This document shows, piece after piece, positions 35,301 to 43,252 of a DNA stretch of 64,000 bases; position 1 is the first letter of the stretch; every line of letters begins with the position of its first letter. The notes beneath the pieces were generated by a model. That model searched no databases, was not told where the DNA came from, and worked only from the letters and a program-made list of their open reading frames with translations. This DNA is from Symsagittifera roscoffensis (lineage: Eukaryota; Xenacoelomorpha; Acoela; Convolutidae): the NCBI RefSeq assembly GCF_963678635.1, contig NC_087063.1, forward strand, positions 52,531,074-52,595,073. Reading direction: 5' to 3'. The translations under genes and the position numbers were made by a program.

Positions 35301-37948
35301 GGAATAGAAACTACTCCTATAATCGAAATAGAAGTTATTCAAACAACCGAAACCAGAATTACCCGAACAATCAATCAAGGAATAACTCATATAATAGATC
35401 GAACTATAACAGACCAAACAACAATTATCAAAACAGATCGCGAAATAATTCACAAAATCGACACTCAAGTTATAATAATCGTTATAGAAATTATTCCCAA
35501 TCACCACACCGGAATAATAATAACTATAATAATTCTAATAATCGCCACAGAAGTAGTACACCTAAACATCAAAGACAAATCAATCAAGTACAGTCTAACC
35601 CAGAAACAATATCAGACCCTCCAGGTATTGATGACACAGTAACTGATACGTTACAACTCAATCAAATAAACTGTACATCATCAGATTCAGAAAGTGATAC
35701 TGAAAACACTCTTTCTATCAATATGATAAAAGTCGAAAATGACTATGAATCTGTCATATATGAACAACCTTTTTCATCACACATATATGAAAATCAATCA
35801 GAATTTCTTCAAAATTATTACACTACACCCATAAATTCCACACCAACGACACAAGAAACAAATGAGATTAACACTACAGATCAAACCAATAAAAATACCA
35901 AAACAAAATGCTTGAATACAAACCATATTTATCAAAATATACAAAAAGAACAACCCAAAGAAAAAATTTGGACAATACCATTTCTCTTAGAAAGCCCAAG
36001 AAATAAAGAATTTCAACCACCAGACCTTGAAATAGATTTTTTAATTGATTCAGGAGCAGAATCAAACATAATAAACATCCCCACATGGAATGAAATAAAA
36101 ACCTTACACCCAAAGCTAACACCTCTTGAAACCTCCAGCAAACTAGCAACAGCACAAGGATCAACATTGATAAACTACGGAAAAATCCAATTATTTCTCC
36201 TCCCCACCAGAACAATGGAACAAAGCAAAATTTTAAATAAGCCATTTAAACAAATATTCCATATCACTGACATTAAATATAATATCATTGGAATACCATT
36301 TATTTCGAAGTATATACCAACAATTAACATACTAAATAGTAAAATATTAATCAAAGATAAATATACAAAAACAAAAGAAACATCCTTAACATTTTTTCAA
36401 AGATTAAATAAACAACCACCATTCTTTTCAAAATTCTACCCGATATTTAACCAACAAAGAAAACACTTGAAACCACTATCAGGAAATATCTATAATTTTT
36501 CAATCAAACAAGTTCACCAATATGATAAAGAACAAAACAAACAAAAATTTTATATGTCAGAATTTGAATTCAAACCTATTCACAAATTTTTCAAAATCAC
36601 AATCTCATCCATAAAATATTTGAAAAATTCGAATTCCGATATCATTTCCTTACATGTCTATAACAACACACCTTACCAAGTAACATTACCTTTAGGACTT
36701 TTAGGATATTGTGAAACCAACGCTACAATATCACCAATACACGAAAAAGCCTATCGCGTAAATAATATACTCCAATTACTAGATATTTGCCAATCTACAA
36801 TTCTTAATGAAGAATTATCTATAAATAATATAATAAGTAACGAAAACAGAAATACGGATTATTTCACAAAAACTCCATATTTCAAACCTACATTCAACAT
36901 AAGTAACTACACAGAGGACCAACAAAAATTTTTAACAATGTTTAATTTCCAACATTCACAAATAACACAAGACGAATTCGAAAAATTAGCCAAACAGCTA
37001 ATTAAATACTCATCAGTCTATGCAACATCAAAATTCGATGTTGGAAAAATCAGTTCATCACTACATCTCCCGTTAAAACCAGACGCAGTTTTCAAAAAAC
37101 AGAGAGCAAGTAAAGTACCAATTCACTTACATGATAAAGTGAACAGATTACTCGATATTTTAGAACAATACAACATTATATCACCAGTTAACAAAGAAGA
37201 ACAACCAAAAGGCAACACATTTATCAACCCCGTTATCATTCTAGCTAAAGGAGAATCATTAAAAATCGTTCTCGACGCTAGATACCTCAATTCACTCATA
37301 GATGAATCAAAATGTAATTGGCCCATTGAACCAATACAAGTTATTTTAACAAAAATAAACGGCAAATACTTTACAACCGCCGATATGAATAGTGCATACA
37401 ATCAAATGCCACTAGATGAACAATCACGACGTTTAACACAATTTGTTATCGGAAACCAACAATATGAATTCAACCGCTTATTCTATGGAATATCCATAGG
37501 ACCAGCAGCATTTTCAGCTTTTATGAGCAAAATTTTTAGACCACTAATACTCAAGAAAAACGCAATCACCTATTTAGACGATGTTTTTATGCAATCACAA
37601 ACAAAAGACGAGATGTTCAATGTTTTAGAAAAATATCACCAAATACTTCAGATGGAAAATCTGAAGGCCGCCCCAGATAAATCACACTTCTTTTTGACAA
37701 GAGTTAAATTCTTAGGACATAATATAGAAAGAAAAACAATCACTCCATTGAAATCACGCATTGACGCTATTCAAAAACTTCAACCACCAACAAATAAAAA
37801 GAAAATCCAAGAATTCCTTGGAATGTTAAACTTTTTAAGTAAATATGTTTATAAAATGCAATTATATCTACGACCATTTTTAACATCCTTAGACAACAAA
37901 ATAACTTTGAATGGAACACAGAACATCAAACACGATTTGAAGAAATAA
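32363..37948 (+). CDS. gag-pol: Gag-protease-reverse transcriptase polyprotein
   Basis: A 1861-codon frame without an internal stop. The N-terminal roughly 860 residues are gag. They hold a Q/N-rich linker (about 380-600), a capsid-like region (about 610-800; AAQKWFSVLPLEIKSNW) and one CCHC zinc knuckle at about 842-855 (C-N-Y-C, H, C spacing 2-4-4). An R/S/N/Y-repeat low-complexity tail follows (about 900-1080). The aspartic protease has LIDSGAESNII at about 1227. RT runs from about 1580 to 1840, with KIVLDARYLN, TTADMNSAYNQMPL, FYGISIGPAAF and the catalytic YLDD at 1737-1740. RNase H and integrase lie in the -1 frame from 38011. The shift must fall within about 37855-37945, where both frames are open. 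There is no gag stop before pol, unlike many Gypsy elements. Confidence 0.93.
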   Translation: MSSTHTPGEETPDDDEIFPFIVDADTDRGQHIFCQNLLVNLFEPGISPCKTEFPDVKIKRQIIDHYLKDICNITQQYGIYSIEFTSPNHNNRKYTIQTDDLDLEFSKVFSEYIKSIQYHNSQRANSIFTNEVFAIIYSYISILENEIPITNVSPTETSKHLRVRHEITLLSSYLNIIKENFTKDDVSQHTKHDLQKILAWFIIDYFTHNIDLIAQARKNFRPQNSNDDTAITEQSDYVWDPEWSHPAFISFPQSISSQAISTISYIRDYVKVIPLTIDATPLNYNTFLPDTQNNSLNSTVIHNENLNGTRNLTQQDIQTPSHFINEEIVHTTTTQQSISPIRPNLTTPRNTNPSQTQVTLQSTVKPSVAPKYSHMDYQTYRPMTIPSKTRKTFTRNNFADHNYNYTHPSKTYNQPQRNFNQYTRSRNWDNPMTQPNSINFQTNPPQDHSENYPFFQQNKNKKQTSYQMDYLSSDDDFLQPDIFAPNTQEYRRQGIQRTRTNHRNFSPQPIDAQHQQPIQQQNLINTQSFQPIQQQNPMTAHSYQASQMQNEIPLPYYLQQHEITRNQLSNFSQMPNAAESLQMTMNPYLMGGSSITSNKPLMVFTGTDPEYSVEDYLNAVTANLILNIGPEPINTPLHQNWIHRRTALIQTTLDGAAQKWFSVLPLEIKSNWKRFTQEFSKMFDSERNKQQQRVLCNEIRRLPNETIKQIAVRIETLVRKAYSLNTHDYKNTKMTEILMMTLTPQLRKIAIKKRASHPSSIREPDLDFRKLVDKLEQAEITMKLEETENLKLQYVNRIETTPTNINNIQESETDLVEKITEILNIYEKNPNFKGKPSFKKWCNYCRRYGHSISECRQKQQDNQNKPQKYKEPNKSFYQYMKKDQNLPNKTVHSNNSSGKPLPNNTNYTRNQSPYNSSYRGRSPERRNTQNSSQNHYNRPNSRSNYSRSNSNTQRFVSRSTSQSRNNYYPNNQSRNSSYNRNRNYSYNRNRSYSNNRNQNYPNNQSRNNSYNRSNYNRPNNNYQNRSRNNSQNRHSSYNNRYRNYSQSPHRNNNNYNNSNNRHRSSTPKHQRQINQVQSNPETISDPPGIDDTVTDTLQLNQINCTSSDSESDTENTLSINMIKVENDYESVIYEQPFSSHIYENQSEFLQNYYTTPINSTPTTQETNEINTTDQTNKNTKTKCLNTNHIYQNIQKEQPKEKIWTIPFLLESPRNKEFQPPDLEIDFLIDSGAESNIINIPTWNEIKTLHPKLTPLETSSKLATAQGSTLINYGKIQLFLLPTRTMEQSKILNKPFKQIFHITDIKYNIIGIPFISKYIPTINILNSKILIKDKYTKTKETSLTFFQRLNKQPPFFSKFYPIFNQQRKHLKPLSGNIYNFSIKQVHQYDKEQNKQKFYMSEFEFKPIHKFFKITISSIKYLKNSNSDIISLHVYNNTPYQVTLPLGLLGYCETNATISPIHEKAYRVNNILQLLDICQSTILNEELSINNIISNENRNTDYFTKTPYFKPTFNISNYTEDQQKFLTMFNFQHSQITQDEFEKLAKQLIKYSSVYATSKFDVGKISSSLHLPLKPDAVFKKQRASKVPIHLHDKVNRLLDILEQYNIISPVNKEEQPKGNTFINPVIILAKGESLKIVLDARYLNSLIDESKCNWPIEPIQVILTKINGKYFTTADMNSAYNQMPLDEQSRRLTQFVIGNQQYEFNRLFYGISIGPAAFSAFMSKIFRPLILKKNAITYLDDVFMQSQTKDEMFNVLEKYHQILQMENLKAAPDKSHFFLTRVKFLGHNIERKTITPLKSRIDAIQKLQPPTNKKKIQEFLGMLNFLSKYVYKMQLYLRPFLTSLDNKITLNGTQNIKHDLKK

Positions 37949-38010
37949 AGAAACTTTTAACTGAACAAATTTCAAACACAATTCCAGATTCAAATCAACC
38001 ATTTTATGCA

Positions 38011-40584
38011 ATGTGCGATGCTTCGAACTTTGGCATCGGTGCAGCACTATTACAATCACATAATGGTACAAATAAAATGAACCTCATATCAGCAAATTCT
38101 CGATTATTCACTCAAGCAGAGCTACGACTCTCAACTCTAATGAGAGAATGTACAGCCATAATATATACACTGACAGAATATGAATTTCTGATACTTGGAT
38201 CAAAACACCCCACAGTTTTATTCACAGACCATAAACCAATCATCTTTCTCTTTACACAAAAATCTAACCCAAACCACCGAGTTTACAGATTTCAACTAAT
38301 TCTAATGAAATTTCCAAACTTACATATAGTTTGGACTGCAGGAAAAAATCTTGCATTACCAGACACCTTAAGTCGAAATACACCACCTGAATTACTTACA
38401 CGAAAAACAACAGTTGAAATACCCAAAAACATAAAATTCTACCTTGCAGAAAACGAAACATCACCCCGATTGGAATGCAAATATGCAGTAAAAACTGATA
38501 TTGAACAATCACAAATAAATAATTTACAACATTTCCCACTTTATTTAGACTGTCAAAATAATCATTATGAAGTTGATTTACTTGGAACATCAACTTTCAA
38601 ACCAATCCCATATTCTCAATGGATAAAAAATAACACTCAACAAAAACGAACAAAACAACACCCACCTAAGAAAGATCATTTTCCACTAATTGAAAAAGAA
38701 GATTTAACTGATAAAATAAATTTATCAGGACCACAAACAAATGATTCAAAATACACAATAAATCAAGTTTTTGACCTTCACGACCCACTTGATACAATAC
38801 CCTTATCTAAATTAGAAATCGAAAACATTTTTCTCCCCCCAACAGAAATAATTACAATTTCAACACTGAAACAATATCAAAACCTTGACCCAGTAATTCG
38901 ACAACTGAAATCATGGCACAAATATAAAACTAAACCTATCAAAGCAGATTCAACCATTCTAGGAAACAAAACACTCCTCCGATACTTTCGCAAATTTAAC
39001 AACACAACAATTAACGAAAATACAGACCTTTTAGAGTATAACCTGAATGAATCTACAGTTCCATGTCTCCCTTTAAGTATGATTCTTATAGCTTTTAATA
39101 TTTCACATACACAAAATATTAAAGGACACTCTGGATCAGAGAAAACATATTCAAATTTTATACAAAACTTTTATTTCCCAAATGCACCAATTTGGATAAA
39201 AGTACTATGCAATGACTGTATAGTATGTCAACTAAATAAACCTTACCCAAATCAAAAACAAATAGCACAAAAACAAGATTTTAAAGGACAAAGTTTGTAC
39301 TTTAATCATCGTATCTCATTTGATACTAAAGGACCAATTTCACCCTCATCAGAAGGAAACTCCTACATTATGGTAATTGTTGACGCATTTACACATTATG
39401 TAGCACTTAACCCAGTACCACATTGTAACGCTTATTACGCTTACACAATACTCTATGAACACTGGATAGCAAAATTCGGACTACCAGAAATTTTAGTTAC
39501 AGACAACGGTACAGAATTCATAAATAATGAAATTATCACACTATGTCATTTATATAACATTAAACACAAACCACGTACATCTCATGCACCTTGGACAAAC
39601 GGCTTAGTCGAAGGTATGAACCGTTCATTACAAGAATATCTTAGATGTATCATCAACGGAAATGATACAAAATATACCGAATGGTCAGCAGATGTAAAAT
39701 TATTTCCCTTAGCATATAATTCACAAATTACGACAACTTTAGGAATGTCACCATACGAAATGGTTTTTAACCAAAAGCCACGCAAACCAATAATGTTTAC
39801 AGCGAATTCTCATAAAAACGCACAAGGTTATTGTCAATCAAATAAAGACTCAATTTGTTATAACCTACCTTTACATACACACGATGAAGATCATTTTCAT
39901 CACCCACAAATTCTTAAACTAGCCTCCGGTACACACACCGAATGGATTCTAAATAGAGATAAAAAACACAATGAAATTTATCAAAAAATAACAAAAAAGT
40001 TATTACAAAGACAAAACATTAATGAACAAATCAATTCACGTTTTACACCAGCCTCCGATTTAAAAATTGGAAGATTTGTTTTAATACAAAATTTTAATAC
40101 ACAAAAAGGAATTTCCAAAAAATTACAACCCCTTCGAAAAGGACCATACCAAATAATTGCAAAACCCACTGATGTCACATATAAAATTACCGACTCAAAC
40201 AAAAAAGAAATCGTTCAACATCGAAACAACCTATTACCTTATTACCCAAAAGAATACGCACTCCGCGAATTAACTCAATTATATTCTTTCACAGGATTAA
40301 AAATCATTCAAAATGAACCACATCTGAAAAACACAGAACAAAATGATAACCCCACCGAAAATCAAAACACAAAACCAATCGCCACCAAAATCAATACACA
40401 AAACCATAAAGAATCACCAAAACAAAGAAAAAATAGAAAAATGACCGAACAAATAATACCCCAAGAACAAATCGACAAATCAGAAAATAGAAAAACAACA
40501 AGACTCCGAAATCAACCACGTAAAAACTATAAAATATTCATCCCCCAATCTAAAATTTTAAAGAAAGTGGAATTTCAAAAGTAA
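38011..40584 (+). CDS. pol: RNase H-integrase part of pol (-1 frame)
   Basis: An 857-codon frame from the first ATG; homologous sequence continues upstream in the same frame to about 37900 (FEEIKKLLTE). RNase H is at residues 1-130 (CDASNFGIGAALLQ, MRECTAIIYTLTEYEF, FTDHKPIIFLF). A linker follows. The integrase has an HHCC zinc module (GHSGSEKTYSNF to CNDCIVCQ, about 370-405). Its catalytic D438, D498 (TDNGTEF) and E534 (GLVEGMNR) have the exact 35-residue spacing between the last two. The C-terminus is basic and has the usual GPYQII chromodomain-free end. All catalytic residues are present. Separation from RT by a -1 shift is odd, since RT and RNase H are normally one polypeptide. Confidence 0.92.
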   Translation: MCDASNFGIGAALLQSHNGTNKMNLISANSRLFTQAELRLSTLMRECTAIIYTLTEYEFLILGSKHPTVLFTDHKPIIFLFTQKSNPNHRVYRFQLILMKFPNLHIVWTAGKNLALPDTLSRNTPPELLTRKTTVEIPKNIKFYLAENETSPRLECKYAVKTDIEQSQINNLQHFPLYLDCQNNHYEVDLLGTSTFKPIPYSQWIKNNTQQKRTKQHPPKKDHFPLIEKEDLTDKINLSGPQTNDSKYTINQVFDLHDPLDTIPLSKLEIENIFLPPTEIITISTLKQYQNLDPVIRQLKSWHKYKTKPIKADSTILGNKTLLRYFRKFNNTTINENTDLLEYNLNESTVPCLPLSMILIAFNISHTQNIKGHSGSEKTYSNFIQNFYFPNAPIWIKVLCNDCIVCQLNKPYPNQKQIAQKQDFKGQSLYFNHRISFDTKGPISPSSEGNSYIMVIVDAFTHYVALNPVPHCNAYYAYTILYEHWIAKFGLPEILVTDNGTEFINNEIITLCHLYNIKHKPRTSHAPWTNGLVEGMNRSLQEYLRCIINGNDTKYTEWSADVKLFPLAYNSQITTTLGMSPYEMVFNQKPRKPIMFTANSHKNAQGYCQSNKDSICYNLPLHTHDEDHFHHPQILKLASGTHTEWILNRDKKHNEIYQKITKKLLQRQNINEQINSRFTPASDLKIGRFVLIQNFNTQKGISKKLQPLRKGPYQIIAKPTDVTYKITDSNKKEIVQHRNNLLPYYPKEYALRELTQLYSFTGLKIIQNEPHLKNTEQNDNPTENQNTKPIATKINTQNHKESPKQRKNRKMTEQIIPQEQIDKSENRKTTRLRNQPRKNYKIFIPQSKILKKVEFQK

Positions 40585-41409
40585 TTTTAACATTATACTT
40601 CACTATCTTGAAACCTTCGAAACATTTTTCATTTACATTTTTCAAAATAACATGCTGACAAGTACGTAATAATTCTAGTTCAAAATAGACCAATAGGATT
40701 CATCCAATCCGTCACTTTCTCTAACTCAAACTAAGACCAATTAGACGAATCATATAGAACTCCAGGCACATCTATAATTATAACTTTACGACCTCCAGGT
40801 CAAAAATAAGCAAACCACTCCAACTTGACAACTAAAATAAATATCACCATAATACCGTACCCCTCCCTTATCTAATAACCCAAAGATCAACAATATTTCC
40901 CCAACTCAGACCACGAATACCCCCAAAGCAAATTTGTTAACTTAGCCTAAAGTAACAAAATGAACATTTTAATTAGCCTAAAGTATAAAAATCTCACCAT
41001 ACCCCGGATCATTTGACAAACAAAAATAAAGAAAAAGACGACCTCCCAGTCACCATAAAAATTGCCCCCAACAATTTTTTACAAAACTCAACCCACTTGT
41101 CAAAAAACTAATAAATAATCCGACCACACTAGAAAATCGCCTCAAACAGCAAAAAATATTCGACCAAGAGATCATTTCTTAAATGCTCTTCTCTCAATCA
41201 GTTACTCAAATACTCATAAATCTTAAACATTTTTTTACAATACTTGAAACCTTTATAATATTTCTTTTTGATATACTTGAATCTTTTCTAATAATCCTAA
41301 TCATTTTTTGTAACATTTTTTAAATTTTCTACACCATACTCGAACTATTCCTCCAACTTTCCAAAACCCTTGATTACATCCACAGGTACGAGTCATATAA
41401 CTTGTCTAA
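40585..41409 (+). other. Non-coding spacer between pol and 3' genes
   Basis: All frames are closed. It contains a direct repeat TTAGCCTAAAGTA (near 40942 and 40972) and degenerate repeats of the type ATACTTGAAACCTTT between 41190 and 41345. At 41385 a pyrimidine-rich stretch ends CATCCACAG, a good splice-acceptor candidate for subgenomic mRNAs of the 3' genes. Confidence 0.6.
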
Positions 41410-41598
41410 ATGATACGAACAATTTTCAGTAGAACCGATATTTTTTTATTGTTTGTAATTTTCATCGCATTCTTATCATCCCTCATTTTGACCATCTGTA
41501 AATGTATAAAGAAAGCAATCCTCACATTTGCTCTAGCAACAGTCCTTCTAATTCTTTTTTTGGAAGAATATTATAATAAACACAAAATTTCTCACTAA
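41410..41598 (+). CDS. Small hydrophobic protein (62 codons)
   Basis: Starts MIRTIFSRTDIFLLFVIFIA and contains two hydrophobic segments (about 10-28 and 36-52) separated by CKCIKK. It is probably a small two-span membrane protein. Its ATG is the first after the acceptor candidate at 41385. No homologue is recognised. Length and composition make chance possible, but the position in an otherwise fully coding 3' region favours a real gene. Confidence 0.5.
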   Translation: MIRTIFSRTDIFLLFVIFIAFLSSLILTICKCIKKAILTFALATVLLILFLEEYYNKHKISH

Positions 41599-41606
41599 AG
41601 TAATAA

Positions 41607-42740
41607 TTCAAAAAACCATCAAAAATTGCTACCCAACAGTCACAGAATCAGTCTTCACCGACATCATCCCAAGATAACCAAACACCACCTTCAACTACTC
41701 AAAATCCTCAAACATCTACACGAATTTCTTTTCAAGACAATCCATACACTTTTGAAGAACGACATGCTCGTTTATCAGAACCACTAGAACCAGTTCAAAG
41801 ACAAGCACCTTTAAGCGAACCAACATATAACCTATATCCAACACTACCACAAGAACTAAGTAGAATAAAAAATTCTAGTCAAAACCAAAATACAGTCGAA
41901 ATAAATAGACAAATTATACATCCTCGACGAAACAGAAATTTTCAAACTCCCCGAGTTCATTTTGATATACCTCAATCCCCATCACAAAACACTCCAGAAA
42001 ACCCCATTGGTATATTACCAGAAACCCCTACGCTTCTTTCACAACGTAGCACTTCAAGCCTACCATCAGATTACTTAGGTTCAACACCAACATCTGAACA
42101 AATACGTGAAAATCCCTTTAACCCCCCAAACCAAACATCACGATTCCCATATTGGACTACACATTCATTTACACAAGGTGAACCAAATTTAGTCAATGAC
42201 CCCATAGATATTTCTACGGATACAACAACATCCTCATCACTTCCAGAAACATTATCACTACCATCAACACCATCAATAAGCCAGTTTTCACCACCACCCT
42301 TTAACTTAAATTTCCCAAATAATCTCGACGCCAGATATCGAGAACAATCATCAATAAATATCCCTTTAAGACTAGATTGGAATACATTCACAGCACCTCC
42401 ACCACTATTTGGACAACATCAAGAAAGTAACCGCCTTCATAACTGGGCACTTAATAGATTACAATATCGCCAAGATATTCACAACGATATCCGTGATCAC
42501 AATATTCAAATACTCCAACAAAACAGTTTACAATTAAAGTTTGAAATCACAGTTAAGTTAAATAATATTACCCAACATCCCTACCCATTAAATCCACCTA
42601 ACATAACAGCTCAATCACTACCACCACCGTTTATAACTACTGAAGTAATATACAAATACGACAGATATACCAAAAACACAATTGGCTACATTACATTTTA
42701 TAATCCATACTCAGGATTATCATACACATGTATATTCTAA
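41607..42740 (+). CDS. ORF X: long open frame without a start codon
   Basis: Frame 3 is open for about 377 codons from 41607 (just after TAA TAA) to the TAA at 42738-42740. I found no in-frame ATG, nor an early GTG or TTG. Codon composition is like the other ORFs of the element. The product is rich in P, T, S, Q and N; it has PLPPPFITT-like proline clusters and no hydrophobic segment. Likely reading starts are splice junctions such as CCCAACAG (about 41638), CAGTCACAG or AATCAG just after it, all at codon boundaries, or a non-AUG start. It overlaps the envelope ATG by 13 bases. No family is recognised. Confidence 0.7.
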   Translation, partial: FKKPSKIATQQSQNQSSPTSSQDNQTPPSTTQNPQTSTRISFQDNPYTFEERHARLSEPLEPVQRQAPLSEPTYNLYPTLPQELSRIKNSSQNQNTVEINRQIIHPRRNRNFQTPRVHFDIPQSPSQNTPENPIGILPETPTLLSQRSTSSLPSDYLGSTPTSEQIRENPFNPPNQTSRFPYWTTHSFTQGEPNLVNDPIDISTDTTTSSSLPETLSLPSTPSISQFSPPPFNLNFPNNLDARYREQSSINIPLRLDWNTFTAPPPLFGQHQESNRLHNWALNRLQYRQDIHNDIRDHNIQILQQNSLQLKFEITVKLNNITQHPYPLNPPNITAQSLPPPFITTEVIYKYDRYTKNTIGYITFYNPYSGLSYTCIF

Positions 42741-43252
42741 AATTATTAATTTTTCTCCAACTCCTTTTTCTAGTAATCTCAAATCAAAACATAAACCCTT
42801 CCCCTCGTACAGGACCACAAGATTTATTAGTAACACATTACGATTGTGAAGAAAATGAACAAAAAACACTACATAAATATGCAATAAATCAAGTATCACA
42901 ATGTGAAACAGAACCACAAGCTATAGAAACCACAGATGTAATAGCAACACTCTATTCAAAAGCCCGAGCAACAACAGTTACAGGTTATAAATTCACAGCA
43001 ACATTTTCCGAAAAGAAAGTACATTGTTCACAAGTCTCGAATGGAAACAAAAACCGACTTGACCATGAATCATTCTATCAAAGCAATATAGAACGTCTTT
43101 TACATCTCAATCCCGACGATTGTAAAAATGAATTACTTAGACTAAACATCACACAAAATAAAAACTCCGCTAGAAAGTTAGTTAATTTTCAAGTTTTTCC
43201 AGACTCCGTACATCAATCACAACTTGAAAGACACCAAGGACATATAAACTAG
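42728..43252 (+). CDS. env: Envelope glycoprotein, N-terminal part (frame 2)
   Basis: Starts MYILKLLIFLQLLFLVIS, a signal peptide. The mature start has THYDCEENE and spaced cysteines (QVSQCETEP, KKVHCSQVSN, NPDDCKNEL). This arrangement (DC near the N-terminus, a V-x-x-C about 17 residues later, HC-S and then a DC) is what I know from chuvirus (Monjiviricetes) glycoproteins and the related envelopes captured by some arthropod LTR retrotransposons. The frame ends at 43252. The homologous sequence continues in the -1 frame from about 43228, so the shift lies within 43228-43252. The assignment comes from recalled pattern and was not checked by alignment. Confidence 0.65.
   Translation: MYILKLLIFLQLLFLVISNQNINPSPRTGPQDLLVTHYDCEENEQKTLHKYAINQVSQCETEPQAIETTDVIATLYSKARATTVTGYKFTATFSEKKVHCSQVSNGNKNRLDHESFYQSNIERLLHLNPDDCKNELLRLNITQNKNSARKLVNFQVFPDSVHQSQLERHQGHIN

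Noticed and set aside
33666-36245. Several minus-strand open frames opposite gag-pol.
   Set aside because: They are by-products of the A-rich, stop-poor coding strand and have no recognisable domains.
37876-37882. ATTTTTA as a canonical -1 slippery site.
   Set aside because: It lacks the first three identical bases of the X-XXY-YYZ pattern. A one-base indel is at least as likely.
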